Part shown: in pieces, positions 25,145 to 32,835 of the stretch
Position numbering within the stretch: the first letter of the stretch is position 1
Layout: the number at the start of each line of letters is the position of its first letter
NCBI GenBank assembly: GCA_963733885.1
Contig: CAVTES010000004.1
Location: 248,001-312,000, forward strand
Origin: JACVRW01 sp963733885
Lineage (GTDB): Bacteria; Actinomycetota; Thermoleophilia; Solirubrobacterales; Thermoleophilaceae
Reading direction: 5' to 3'
DNA: 64,000 nucleotides
The notes under the pieces: model-generated
Database searches by the model: none
Told to the model about the DNA's origin: nothing
What the model saw: the letters and a program-made list of their open reading frames with translations, nothing else
Program-made: the position numbers and the translations under genes

Positions 25145-25360
25145 ATGCAGGAACTTCTCGCTCTCTACCGCTTCGCAATGCGATCGGGTGACCGCCCGCT
25201 GGCCGAGGCGCTGGCCGGCGCGCTGCGCTCCGACCCCTTCCTGCGCCGGCAGGCCGACATGCACCTGCGGCTGCAGCCGCGCGGCCAGGCGCGGTGGTCC
25301 GAGGCGGCGGAGCGGGCGGTGACCGCGGCGCTGCGCGGAATCGACTCGACCCCCCGGTAG
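25145..25360 (+). CDS. hypothetical protein, 71 aa
   Basis: MQELLALYRFAMRSGDRPLAEALAGALRSDPFLRRQADMHLRLQPRGQARWSEAAERAVTAALRGIDSTPR (by position 1-71) is all-helical, with balanced composition. No family recognised. It sits between the HTH protein and the ImmA/IrrE gene with gaps of 37 and 23 bases on the same strand, and is probably part of that module. Confidence 0.5.
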   Translation: MQELLALYRFAMRSGDRPLAEALAGALRSDPFLRRQADMHLRLQPRGQARWSEAAERAVTAALRGIDSTPR

Positions 25361-25383
25361 ACGGGCGTACGATCGGGCATTCC

Positions 25384-25660
25384 ATGGCATCTGCGATCGA
25401 GCAGCGAGCCGAGCGCGTCCTCGCGGACGTACCCGACTGGATCTGGGACGGCGACAGGCTGCCCGTGCCGGTGGAGCACATCGCGGACTCGTGGTTCGGC
25501 CTCCACGTGCGGGACGTGGAGGATCTGACCCGGGCGCCCGGCGTGCCCGCGGACCTGCCCGCGGGTCAGGGACTGTCGGGCCTTCTGCTGCCCTCGCTGG
25601 GCGAGATCTGGGTGAACGCCGCCGAGGCCCGCGACTGGCCGCCGCGCCGCCGCTTCACGA
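25384..25660 (+). pseudogene. ImmA/IrrE-type metallopeptidase, N-terminal part only
   Basis: About 92 residues from ATG 25384: ...RLPVPVEHIADSWFGLHVRDVEDL, then LSGLLLPSLGEIWVNAAEARDWPPRRRF. This is the usual lead-in of ImmA/IrrE-family peptidases, which should continue T(I/L)xHELGHW with the HExxH zinc site. Instead the frame passes directly into TNAGTDISGFVTITA, the middle of an acyl-CoA dehydrogenase. The catalytic domain is therefore absent. The cause may be a genomic deletion or an assembly chimera. Confidence 0.7.
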
Positions 25661-26320
25661 ATGCAGGCACTGACATCTCCGGGTTCGTAACGATCACCGC
25701 CCGCACGGGCGAGGACGAGATCTCCAACCTGCTCGTCCCGAACGGCACGCCCGGCTACGAGATCGGCGAGCCCTACCGCAAGATGGGCTGGAACGCCTCC
25801 GACACGCGCCCGCTCACCTTCGAGGACTGCCGCGTGCCCGAGGAGAACCTCGTCGGGCCCGCTGGGGCAGGGCTTCAAGCAGTTTCTCCAGACCCTCGAC
25901 GGCGGCCGGATCGGCGTCTCGGCGATGGGCGTGGGCCTCGCCCAGGGCGCGCTCGACGAGGCCCTCCAGTACGCAAAGGAGCGCATCGCGTTCGGGCAGC
26001 CGATCTCGAAGTACCAGGCGATCCAGACGAAGCTCGCCGACATGGCGACGGAGATCGAGGCCGCCCGCCTGCTGACCTACAAGGCCGCGCTCGAGAAGGA
26101 CGCCGGCACCTCGTTCTCCCTCACCGCCGCCCAGGCCAAGCTCAAGACGGGCCGGCTGGCCGTGAAGGCGTCCGAGGAGGCGGTACAGATCCACGGCGGC
26201 TACGGCTACATCGAGGAGTACCCCGTCTGCCGCTTCTACCGCGACGCCAAGATCCTCACCATCGGCGAGGGCACGGACGAGGTGCAGCAGATGGTGATCG
26301 CCCGCGCTCTCGGCTGCTGA
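25656..26320 (+). pseudogene. acyl-CoA dehydrogenase, C-terminal half (truncated and frameshifted)
   Basis: The reading FTNAGTDISGFVTITARTGEDEISNLLVPNGTPGYEIGEPYRKMGWNASDTRPLTFEDCRVPEENLVGP matches the FAD/substrate-binding middle domain; after a frameshift near 25861 it continues GQGFKQFLQTLDGGRIGVSAMGVGLAQGALDEALQYAKERIAFGQPISKYQAIQTKLADMATEIEAARLLTYKAA... and IHGGYGYIEEYPVCRFYRDAKILTIGEGTDEVQQMVIARALG. Removing one C from GGGCCCGCTG restores GPLGQGF, so that shift is probably an error. The N-terminal third of the enzyme (about 130 residues) is missing at the junction with the ImmA-like gene. Normal members are ~380 aa and oxidise acyl-CoA in beta-oxidation. Confidence 0.8.
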
Positions 26321-26335
26321 GCGGCATTCCTGGCC

Positions 26336-26568
26336 GCTCGATCGACCGGCGGCAGCCGCTCGAGATCGGCAAGATCCTGCTTCCCTCCCCTCGCCTGCTT
26401 CATGCGCCTCAGGTGCTCGAGCGAGCAGACGCGCACGGGCACCCCGAGGAGGTCGCTGGTGACGGAATCACGCTCGAGCTCCGGGTAACCGGGCACTCCC
26501 GGCGCCCGCAGGTCGAGCGGAGTCACTTGCGCCTGGCGGCTCCGGCGATCGCCGTCATCTGCTTGCAA
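26336..26568 (-). pseudogene. C-terminal remnant of a nucleotidyltransferase-like protein
   Basis: Minus-strand reading VTPLDLRAPGVPGYPELERDSVTSDLLGVPVRVCSLEHLRRMKQARGGKQDLADLERLPPVD resembles the C-terminal end of nucleotidyltransferase proteins used in toxin-antitoxin and abortive infection pairs, where VxVxSLExLxxMKxAxGRxKDxxDLxxL is conserved. The N-terminal catalytic domain (GSxxD...) is not present. Assignment is tentative, by motif only. Confidence 0.4.
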
Positions 26569-26640
26569 AGCGCGTGCACGCGGGCGAGCCGCTCGCTCAT
26601 CGGGAGCTGCCAGTCGCGCTCGAGCCGGCGGCGACCCGCC
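26523..26640 (-). pseudogene. remnant of a short partner gene
   Basis: Minus-strand frame ending RLERDWQLPMSERLARVHALCKQMTAIAGAARRK and a TGA at 26523-26525 whose bases overlap a GTG (26526) that would open the nucleotidyltransferase-like fragment. The GTGA overlap is the usual operon join in this genome, so these two fragments were probably a gene pair. No upstream start is convincing. Function unknown. Confidence 0.3.
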
Positions 26641-26804
26641 AGGTCGAGGCCGGCTCCCCGACGCCCCGAGTCTCTATCCGCGTTCGCAGCCACGCGGCAA
26701 CGATACGCCGAGCGGCCGACGTGCAAGGAATGCTTGCCGCGCCGCTCACCGAGGCGTAGCGTGGACGTCGGACTCCGCTGGCCCCCGACAAAGGAGGATC
26801 CTTC

Positions 26805-27161
26805 ATGGCCGACGCCGGTCTCTTCATCGGCTGGGGCGAGGTCGTACGCGGGCGCGAGGAGCGCGCTCTCGAGGTCTTCAACGAGACCATCCAGTTCTAC
26901 GGGCAGCTGCAGGCCGACGGCCGGATCGAGAGCTTCGAGCCCTGCCTGCTCGAGCCGCACGGCGGCGATCTCCAGGGCTTCGTCCTGCTCCGCGGCAGCC
27001 AGGAGCAGATGGACGACGTCCACAACGACGACGAGTTCGAGCGCCTCATGACGCGGGCGAACTTCATCGTCGACAACCTGGGCGTGATCCAGGCCGCCAT
27101 GGGCGAGGAGCTCGGGCGGCAGATGGGCATCTACCAGGCCCAGGTCGCCGAGATCGTCTGA
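26805..27161 (+). CDS. hypothetical protein, dimeric alpha/beta-barrel-like (118 aa)
   Basis: MADAGLFIGWGEVVRGREERALEVFNETIQFYGQLQADGRIESFEPCLLEPHGGDLQGFVLLRGSQEQMDDVHNDDEFERLMTRANFIVDNLGVIQ (by position) alternates strands and helices in the order of YCII/dimeric alpha-beta barrel proteins. Very good ribosome site AAAGGAGGA before ATG 26805. No catalytic residue set is clear. Stand-alone gene; 3' flank carries the first copy of the 31-bp repeat. Confidence 0.75.
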   Translation: MADAGLFIGWGEVVRGREERALEVFNETIQFYGQLQADGRIESFEPCLLEPHGGDLQGFVLLRGSQEQMDDVHNDDEFERLMTRANFIVDNLGVIQAAMGEELGRQMGIYQAQVAEIV

Positions 27162-27171
27162 GGCTAAGGTG

Positions 27172-27202
27172 CGCCGCTGATGCGGCGCACCCTCGCCCTC
27201 TG
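27172..27202 (+). repeat. 31-bp direct repeat, left copy
   Basis: Identical over 31 bases to 27669-27699; bases on either side differ. The repeat begins CGCCGCTGATGCGGCGCACC. It lies just after the 118-aa gene. The right copy contains the start codon and first codons (MRRTLAL) of the membrane glycosyltransferase gene, so the left copy is a duplicated gene start. Confidence 0.9.
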
Positions 27203-27203
27203 C

Positions 27204-27491
27204 CTAGGCTGCGTGGGAGGCGATCGCGTCCGCTAGCTCGTCGGGACCAACCTCGAAGCGCCCCTCCGGCGCGGTGATGACGATACGACCCTCCTCCGCC
27301 AAGAGAAGCCGCGGATTCAGGATCGTGATCCCGATAAGCCGGTCGAAGTCGTCGTAGCGAAGGGCGTGGCCTTCGGCGGCCGCGTCGAACTCGGTCGCGT
27401 CCGAAGGATCACCTGAATGCAGGTAGAGAACGTCGACGTCACGGTCGTAGCTGACGTGGTCGAACTCTATGTTTCCGATTCTCACTCTCAA
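27204..27491 (-). CDS. DUF2283-family protein
   Basis: 95 aa. The core VSYDRDVDVLYLHSGDPSDATEFDAAAEGHALRYDDFDRLIGITILNPRLLLAEEGRIVITAP carries the DUF2283 signature (YDxxxDxLYL...GxxxxYDxxxxxxGxxIL). These short proteins are usually antitoxin-like partners of a small DUF4258-type protein, as here. The TTG start at 27491 overlaps the partner's TGA (TTGA); a GTG two codons on is an alternative. Lies inside the segment bounded by the 31-bp repeat. Confidence 0.75.
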   Translation of the reverse strand: MRVRIGNIEFDHVSYDRDVDVLYLHSGDPSDATEFDAAAEGHALRYDDFDRLIGITILNPRLLLAEEGRIVITAPEGRFEVGPDELADAIASHAA

Positions 27492-27668
27492 GGCATCCTC
27501 CGTCGAGCGAAGGCCGTAACGATCCAGCCTCGCCCGCCTTCATAGGCTACGACGACCTGCAACCAGCGGCTCGGCCCTTCCTTCTTGAGCAGATACCACT
27601 CTTCGTTCGCGCGTCGCCCCGCAAGTCTCGTGTACGGGTCAAGGATCGCCGCGGGCCGGCTTCGCCCC
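27488..27668 (-). pseudogene. DUF4258-like (toxin-type) partner, N-terminus missing
   Basis: The readable C-terminus is LDPYTRLAGRRANEEWYLLKKEGPSRWLQVVVAYEGGRGWIVTAFARR, close in form to small proteins encoded beside DUF2283 antitoxin-like genes. Family members have about 90-100 residues, but here only about 60 precede the right 31-bp repeat and no start codon is evident. It seems cut at the repeat edge. Role as a toxin is inference from the pairing. Confidence 0.5.
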
Positions 27669-27699
27669 CGCCGCTGATGCGGCGCACCCTCGCCCTCTG
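27669..27699 (+). repeat. 31-bp direct repeat, right copy
   Basis: Second copy of the repeat at 27172-27202, offset by 497 bases. It spans the ATG (27677) of the membrane glycosyltransferase. The segment between copies holds only the DUF2283 gene and its truncated partner. No integrase or transposase is visible inside. Confidence 0.9.
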
Positions 27700-29064
27700 G
27701 CTGCTTCTCTTCGGCGTCTACGCGGCCACCATCGGCCTCGACTCCTTCGGGGACTCCGACTACGGCGGCGACGAGCCCCACTACCTGCTGGCCGCCGAGT
27801 CGCTCCTCGACGACGGGGACGTCGACGTCAATGACGAGTACGCCGCGCGCGCGTACGAGGACTTCTATCCGTATGACCTCGACAGGCACGGCAAGGAGAC
27901 CGAGGGGCGGCTGAACGAGCCGCACGGCCTCGGCTTCCCCCTCCTGATCCTCCCCGCCTACGCAGTGGGAGGCGCCGAGGGCGTCGAGCTCTTCCTCGCC
28001 GCGATCGCCGCCATCGCGGTCGCGCTCGCCTACCGCCTGGCGCTTCGCGTGGTCCCCGACCCCTGGGCGATCGGCGCCGCCGCCGTGACCGGTCTCAGCC
28101 CGCCCTTCATCGCCTACGGCAGCGCCGTCTACCCCGAGCTGAGCGCGGGTGCCGCGCTCGCCGGCGCCGCGCTGCTCGCCCTGAAGCTCGACGAGCGCCC
28201 CAGCCGGCGCCGCGCCTTCGGCTGCTTCGCCCTGCTCGGCATGCTGCCCTGGCTCGGCACCAAGTTCGCCCTCCCGGGGCTCGTGATCGGCGTGTTCGCC
28301 GCCCGCTCGCTGTGGCGGGCCCGCAGGCGCACCCTCGCGGTTGGCGCGATCGAGCTGTCGCTCTTCAGCGTCGCGCTGATGATCGGCATCAACGAGGCGC
28401 TCTACGGGGGACCCACGCCGTACTCCGCCGACGTGGAGGGGGAGACGGCCACGGACGCCTCGTTCCCGCTCGGCTACCTCGAGCGCTCCTACCGCCTGGC
28501 CGCGCTCTTCATCGACCGCGAGTACGGGCTGTTTCGCTGGGCGCCGGTGTTCGCGCTCCTCTTCGCCGGCCTCTGGTGGCTGTGGCGTCGGTGCGTGACC
28601 GGCTCGCCCACGCGGTTCCGGGCGTGCGCGAGATCGAGTTGACGGCAGGACTCTGCGCAGCCGCGCTCGGGGCCCAGCTGGTCGTCGCCTTCCTCGCCCC
28701 CACGATGTTCGGCTTCTGGTTCCCGGCGCGCCACCTGCTGGCCTCGCTGCCGCTGGCGGTGCCGCTGATCGCGTGGGGCTTTCGGCACGCACCGAGGGTC
28801 GGCCTCGTGCTGTCGGCGCTCACGCTGGCGGCGTCGGTGTGGCTCTACGTGGACGTGCGCTGGGCGGGCGGCTCGTTCGTGACCGAGCGCCCGGACGCGC
28901 CGTTCGGCCCGCTCGAGGACGTCTTCCCGTATTTCGGCAAGGGCGGCGGCTGGGGGTACTGGCTGGCCGGCGCGATCGGCCTCGCTTTGGCCGCCCTCGC
29001 CGTGCGCGAGGCGCGCCACTCGCGCCAGACCGCCGGCGCCACGCGCGCCAGGTACTCCGGGTAG
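27677..29064 (+). CDS. multi-pass membrane glycosyltransferase-like protein (frameshifted)
   Basis: About 460 aa after repair. N-terminal helix MRRTLALWLLLFGVYAATIG, the loop DYGGDEPHYLLAAESLLDDGDVDVNDEY with the acidic pair typical of GT-C/ArnT/PMT-like transferases, and about nine further helices. A frame change near 28580 is repaired by one extra G in TGGCGTCGG (giving LWASVRDRLAHAVPGVREIE), after which the protein continues ELTAGLCAAALGAQLVVAFLAP through ARHLLASLPLAVPLIAWGF. The family uses lipid-linked sugars at the outer membrane face. Its last 220 bases overlap the convergent fusion gene. Confidence 0.75.
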
Positions 29065-31157
29065 CTCACGAAGGAGCGGCCGCTCATGCGGCGGCGGTAG
29101 GAGATCGGCACCTCGACCGCGTCGATGCCGGCGCCCCACAGCGACAGGGTCAGTACCTGCGCGTAGTTGTAGTCGTGGCGGATGCGGGCGGCCGCGAGCG
29201 CCCGGGCCGAGAAGGCGCGGTAGCCCGTCTGCCCGTCGGTCACCACCGTGTGGAGCAGGGTGCCGAGCAGCGCGCTGGTGGCCCGGTTGGCGAGCGTGCG
29301 GTGCCAGCTCATGCCCGTGCGCGGAGCGCTCAGGAAGCGCGAGCCGGTGACGTAGTCGGCACGCCCGCGCGCCACCGGGTCGAGCACGGTCTCGAAGTCG
29401 GCCGGGTCGTACTCCCCGTCGGCGTCGAGATAGACGGCCGCGTCGTAGCCCTCGTCCCGGGCCACCTCGAGCCCCGTGCGCACCGCCGCGCCGAGGCCGC
29501 GCGGGCGGCCGTGGCCGATCACGCGGGCGCCGTGCTCGCTGGCGACGTGCGGGGTGGCGTCGCGGGAACCGTCGTCCACCACGAGCAGATCGACGCTCAT
29601 GCCGCAGGCGCGCCGCGGGATTCCTGCGAGCACTCCTGCGATCGCGGCCTCCTCGTCGCAGGCGGGCAGGATGGCGAGGCAGCGCCCGCCGCGCTCGGGA
29701 GCGGGCTCCACGGCGGCGTCGCCGGCCGGCACCATCGGGCGTCCCCGGGCCGCGGCCGGCCGCTCCACGCCGAGCAGCTCGGCGATCGTCGCGCCCAGCT
29801 CGAGCACCGAGCGCGGCTCGCGGCTGGTCGCTCCGGGCACCGCTCCGCGGCCCCAGACGACGAACGGGACCGGGCTCTCGCCCCAGTCGAGGTGGCCGTG
29901 GCCGCCGATCCCCCGGCCCTGCCCGTGGTCGGCCATCAGCACGACCGTGGCGCCGTCGAGCTTGCCCCGCTCGTCGAGGAAGGTGAGGAAGTCGCCGACG
30001 CGGCGGTCGGTGTCCGCAAGCTGGTCGAGGTACTCGGTGTTGCGAACGCCGCGCACGTGGCCGAGCTGGTCCGCGGCGAGGAGCTGGAGCACCAGCAGGT
30101 CGGGGTCCTCCTCGTCGACCACGCGGCGCGCCTCGGCGGACAGCGAGTGGTCGATCCGCCCGGTGGGCTGCACCGAGGTAACCGAGCGCACCACGTCCTC
30201 CCCGAACGGGTCCAGGAGGTGGGCGATCCCGACCAGCCGGCCGCGGCGGCCGTGGCGCTCGAGCACGTCGAAGATCGACTCCCTTCGGACACCCAGCCGT
30301 GCCACGAAGTTCGAGCGCATGCCGTGCTCGGCCGGCGTGGCGCCGGTGAGCATCGACGAGAAGCAGACGACCGTGCGCGCCGGATAGGCCGGCTCCACGG
30401 CGAGGTACTCGGTGCCCTCGCGGGCGAGGCGGTCGATCACCGGCGTGTGCGCCTGCCAGAGCCTGCCCCGGTTGCAGCCGTCGATCACGATCACGTAGAC
30501 GCGGCGTGCGGGCGCCGGGCCGATCGGAATGCCGGGCGTCCGCCTCGGGTAGCGCGGCATCCGGGTGCGGGCGAAGCGCCGCGCGGCGAGGGCGCCGAGC
30601 AGCGCGGCCAGGCCGGCCGCCGCGGCGATGGCGGCGATCGACCCCGCGCTCGGCTCCTCGGCCAGCAGCGTGGCGGCGCTGAGGCTCATCAGGAGCTTGG
30701 GGACCTGCTCGAGCGCGTTCCCGCTCGTGGGGTCCGAGTTGGTCAGCACCAGGCGCCAGAAGCGCAGCCCGTTGAGCCACGGCGCGCCGGTGCGCAGGTG
30801 GTAGTAGACGCTGCCCCACACCACCACGGTGAAGAGGAGCCAGCCGGCCAGTGCGCCCAGCAGCAGCCCGGGGGCGCGCCAGGGCTCGAGCAGCGGAGCG
30901 GAGAGCGCCAGCGCCAGCCACAGCAGCAGCCGGCCGCGAAGCGGGAAGGTAAAACAGGCGAGCACCGCGGACATGGCGAGCGCGCCGCACAGCGCCACCA
31001 GGATGGATCCGTCCGGCGCGAGCCCGGCGGGGACGGCGGCGAGCAGCACGAGCACGGGGTAGACGACCGAGAACGGGCGCCCCTCGTTGAAGACGTTCCA
31101 GGCGCGGGCCGCCCAGACCTCGATCGGCCCCGCTGCACGCTGTCCGCTCCCGGCCAT
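28845..31157 (-). CDS. membrane phosphodiesterase / GT2 glycosyltransferase fusion
   Basis: 770 aa. Residues about 20-200: five transmembrane helices and a short basic linker. Residues about 215-480: alkaline-phosphatase-superfamily domain with RRVYVIVIDGCNRGRLW (metal Asp), TVVCFSSMLTGATPAEHGMRSN (nucleophile region), VLMADHGQGRGIGGHGHLD (metal Asp-His, His). Residues about 510-720: GT2 domain CLAILPACDEEAAIAGVLAGI, DLLVVDDGSRDAT (nucleotide-binding Asp) and VYLDADGEYDPAD (DxD), DPM1-like. The last 60 residues are Pro/Lys/Ser-rich and lie antisense to the neighbouring gene, so the true end may be earlier. It suggests synthesis or trimming of a lipid-linked surface glycan. The start ATG is only about 5 bases from a possible -10. 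Confidence 0.8.
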   Translation of the reverse strand: MAGSGQRAAGPIEVWAARAWNVFNEGRPFSVVYPVLVLLAAVPAGLAPDGSILVALCGALAMSAVLACFTFPLRGRLLLWLALALSAPLLEPWRAPGLLLGALAGWLLFTVVVWGSVYYHLRTGAPWLNGLRFWRLVLTNSDPTSGNALEQVPKLLMSLSAATLLAEEPSAGSIAAIAAAAGLAALLGALAARRFARTRMPRYPRRTPGIPIGPAPARRVYVIVIDGCNRGRLWQAHTPVIDRLAREGTEYLAVEPAYPARTVVCFSSMLTGATPAEHGMRSNFVARLGVRRESIFDVLERHGRRGRLVGIAHLLDPFGEDVVRSVTSVQPTGRIDHSLSAEARRVVDEEDPDLLVLQLLAADQLGHVRGVRNTEYLDQLADTDRRVGDFLTFLDERGKLDGATVVLMADHGQGRGIGGHGHLDWGESPVPFVVWGRGAVPGATSREPRSVLELGATIAELLGVERPAAARGRPMVPAGDAAVEPAPERGGRCLAILPACDEEAAIAGVLAGIPRRACGMSVDLLVVDDGSRDATPHVASEHGARVIGHGRPRGLGAAVRTGLEVARDEGYDAAVYLDADGEYDPADFETVLDPVARGRADYVTGSRFLSAPRTGMSWHRTLANRATSALLGTLLHTVVTDGQTGYRAFSARALAAARIRHDYNYAQVLTLSLWGAGIDAVEVPISYRRRMSGRSFVSYPEYLARVAPAVWREWRASRTARAAKARPIAPASQYPQPPPLPKYGKTSSSGPNGASGRSVTNEPPAQRTST

Positions 31158-31171
31158 CGCCGGGGATCGTA

Positions 31172-31185
31172 TTAGGGAACCCTAA
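31172..31185. promoter_or_regulatory. palindrome overlapping divergent promoter
   Basis: TTAGGG-AA-CCCTAA lies between the fusion gene (start 31157, minus) and the MmcQ/YjbR gene (start 31212, plus). On the minus strand its right flank reads CTAATACGAT, a plausible -10 (TAATAC), which would give a nearly leaderless transcript. Could be an operator; no adjacent regulator. Confidence 0.35.
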
Positions 31186-31211
31186 CTTCTGCGTTGCGGG
31201 ACACTTGTGCC

Positions 31212-31571
31212 GTGGCCGACATCGAGAGCGTCCGCCGCCTGGCGCTCGCGCTTCCGGAGGTCGAGGAGGGCACCTGGTTCCGCACCCCGGCGTGGAAGGT
31301 GCGGAAGAAGTCGTTCGCGCGCATGAAGGAGGACGGCGAGACGCTGGTGGTGCTCGTGGAGCTGGGCGAGAAGGAGATGCTGATGGAGGCCGAGCCGCAC
31401 ATCTTCTTCGAGACGCCGCACTACCACGGTTACCCGGCCGTGCTGGTCAGGCTCGCCGCCATCGAGGAGGACGAGCTCGCCGAGGTGCTGGAGGACTCCT
31501 GGCGCCGCAAGGCCCCGAAGCGGCTCATTGCGGAGCGGGATGCCATGCGGGGACCCTCCCCGGGCGCATAG
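31212..31571 (+). CDS. MmcQ/YjbR family protein
   Basis: 119 aa from GTG 31212. The sequence VADIESVRRLALALPEVEEGTWFRTPAWKVRKKSFARMKEDGETLVVLVELGEKEMLMEAEPHIFFETPHYHGYPAVLVRLAAIEEDELAEVLEDSWRRKAPKRL (by position) follows the MmcQ/YjbR fold: an EVxExxxFxxPxxxVxKK-like N-terminus and a conserved C-terminal SWRxxAP. These small proteins have a CyaY-like/DNA-binding-like fold and unknown role. Lies directly before the nagA operator. Confidence 0.85.
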   Translation: MADIESVRRLALALPEVEEGTWFRTPAWKVRKKSFARMKEDGETLVVLVELGEKEMLMEAEPHIFFETPHYHGYPAVLVRLAAIEEDELAEVLEDSWRRKAPKRLIAERDAMRGPSPGA

Positions 31572-31579
31572 ACTCACCC

Positions 31580-31595
31580 AGTGGTATAGACCAGC
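31580..31595. promoter_or_regulatory. DasR-type (dre) operator before nagA
   Basis: AGTGGTATAGACCAGC is one mismatch from the palindrome TGGTCTAGACCA that is the DasR/NagR responsive element in actinobacteria. It lies 12-27 bases upstream of the NagA GTG start. The matching site upstream of the facing operon is at 37521-37536. The HutC-type GntR gene at 33949 is the likely binder. Confidence 0.8.
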
Positions 31596-31606
31596 GAAGG
31601 GATCCG

Positions 31607-32725
31607 GTGCGACTCGGAGTCAGAGCCGCGCTCGTCGGCGGAGAGCTCGTCGAGGGTGATGTGACAATCGGTGACGGCGCGGTGGCCGAGGTGGGCGTGC
31701 GGCCCGCCGGCGGCGCCGGCACGGCCGTGCCCGGGTTCGTCGACCTGCACATCAACGGCGTCGCCGGGATCGACTTCCTCACCACCGACGTCGCCGGCTA
31801 CCGGCGCGCCGCCGCCGCGCTCGCCCGCACCGGGGTGGTCGCCTTCCAGCCGACCTTCGTCTCCTCGCGCGTGGACGCCTACACGGACCCGCTGGCGGTC
31901 GCGGACGAGGTCGCCGACGACCACGCCGGGGTTCCTCTGGTCACCGGCGTCCACCTGGAGGGCCCGTTTCTCTCGCCGCTCTGGCCGGGCGCCCACGACC
32001 CGGTTCACTTCCGCACTCCCGAGGCCGGCCTCGCCGCCCGGCTTGTGAACGCCGGCCCGGTGCGCACCATGACGCTGGCGCCGGAGCTGCCGGGCGGCCT
32101 CGAGCTGACGGAGCAGCTCGCCGGGGCGGGCCTGGTGGTCTCCTGCGGGCACTCGGACGCCGACGCGCCCACCGCCTACGCCGCCTTCGACCGCGGCGCC
32201 CGGTCGATCACCCACGTACACAACGCGCACCGCCGCTGGCGACCGCGCGACCCCGGCCTGGGGGGCGTGGCGATCGTCCGGCCGGACGTGACCGTGCAGG
32301 CGATCGTCGACGGCGTGCACCTCGCGGCAGAGTCGGCCTACGCCGTCTTCCTCGCGACCGGCCGCCGCTTCTGCCTGGTCACCGACGCGATCGAGGCAGC
32401 CATGCGTGACGCCGCCGAGTCCGAGCTGGGCGGCCGGCCCGTGCACATCCGCGACGGCGCGGTGCGGCTGCCCGACGGCACGCTCGCCGGCAGCGTGCTG
32501 ACGATGGACGAGGCGGTGCGGAATCTGGTGGCGAGCGGGGCGTCCTTGGCGGATGCAGTGCACGCGGCGTCCAGCGCCCCAGCCCGGTTGCTGGGGCGGG
32601 ACGATCTGGGTGAGCTGCGGCCGGGGACCCCCGCGCATTTGACCGTCTTGGACGAGGAGCTGCGGGTGGTGCGGACGGTTGTCGGCGGGGTCGAGGCGTT
32701 TGCGCGCGGGTCGGGGGGTCGTTAA
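31607..32725 (+). CDS. nagA: N-acetylglucosamine-6-phosphate deacetylase
   Basis: 372 aa from GTG 31607. Metal site and catalytic residues: FVDLHINGVAGIDF, GVHLEGPFLSP (Glu of NagA), CGHSDA (His), ITHVHNAHRRW (His), and VTDAIEAAM (catalytic Asp); the ending GELRPGTPAHLTVLD is typical of amidohydrolases. It removes the acetyl group from GlcNAc-6-phosphate, feeding the SIS isomerase encoded by the facing operon. An operator at 31580-31595 immediately precedes it. The stop is followed by the large hairpin at 32836-32884. Confidence 0.92.
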   Translation: MRLGVRAALVGGELVEGDVTIGDGAVAEVGVRPAGGAGTAVPGFVDLHINGVAGIDFLTTDVAGYRRAAAALARTGVVAFQPTFVSSRVDAYTDPLAVADEVADDHAGVPLVTGVHLEGPFLSPLWPGAHDPVHFRTPEAGLAARLVNAGPVRTMTLAPELPGGLELTEQLAGAGLVVSCGHSDADAPTAYAAFDRGARSITHVHNAHRRWRPRDPGLGGVAIVRPDVTVQAIVDGVHLAAESAYAVFLATGRRFCLVTDAIEAAMRDAAESELGGRPVHIRDGAVRLPDGTLAGSVLTMDEAVRNLVASGASLADAVHAASSAPARLLGRDDLGELRPGTPAHLTVLDEELRVVRTVVGGVEAFARGSGGR

Positions 32726-32835
32726 CTGCAGCAATGAAGGTGGGTTCCGGCCGGGGAGCGCGGCACGGAAGCGGTCGTCGGCCGGGAGGACGGGCACGGG
32801 CGGGAAGGACGCCCTCGGAAGCGGGCCCCCCGGCC

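Larger units (their letters stand above)
26321..26804. other. 484-bp gap holding decayed minus-strand gene remnants
   Basis: No intact gene was found between the acyl-CoA dehydrogenase stop and the gene at 26805. The minus strand carries two conserved-looking fragments (listed separately) without starts or N-terminal domains. Together with the truncated genes on the left, this suggests a region that has lost DNA or was joined wrongly. A good AAAGGAGGA ribosome site closes the gap at 26790-26798. Confidence 0.5.

Noticed and set aside
28489..30990. Very long Arg/Ala-rich reading frames on both strands (for example 28489-30990 and 28773-31175)
   Set aside because: They are shadows of the fusion gene in GC-rich DNA, with composition unlike folded proteins; similar long shadows occur opposite MeaB/FtsX and the HK gene.
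31172..31185. TTAGGG/CCCTAA as a telomere-type repeat
   Set aside because: Single palindromic occurrence in a promoter, not a tandem array; bacterial linear ends are not expected to carry it.
31205..31606. N-terminal extension of NagA giving 506 residues
   Set aside because: It overlaps the MmcQ/YjbR gene in another frame; NagA conservation begins at the GTG at 31607, just after the operator.
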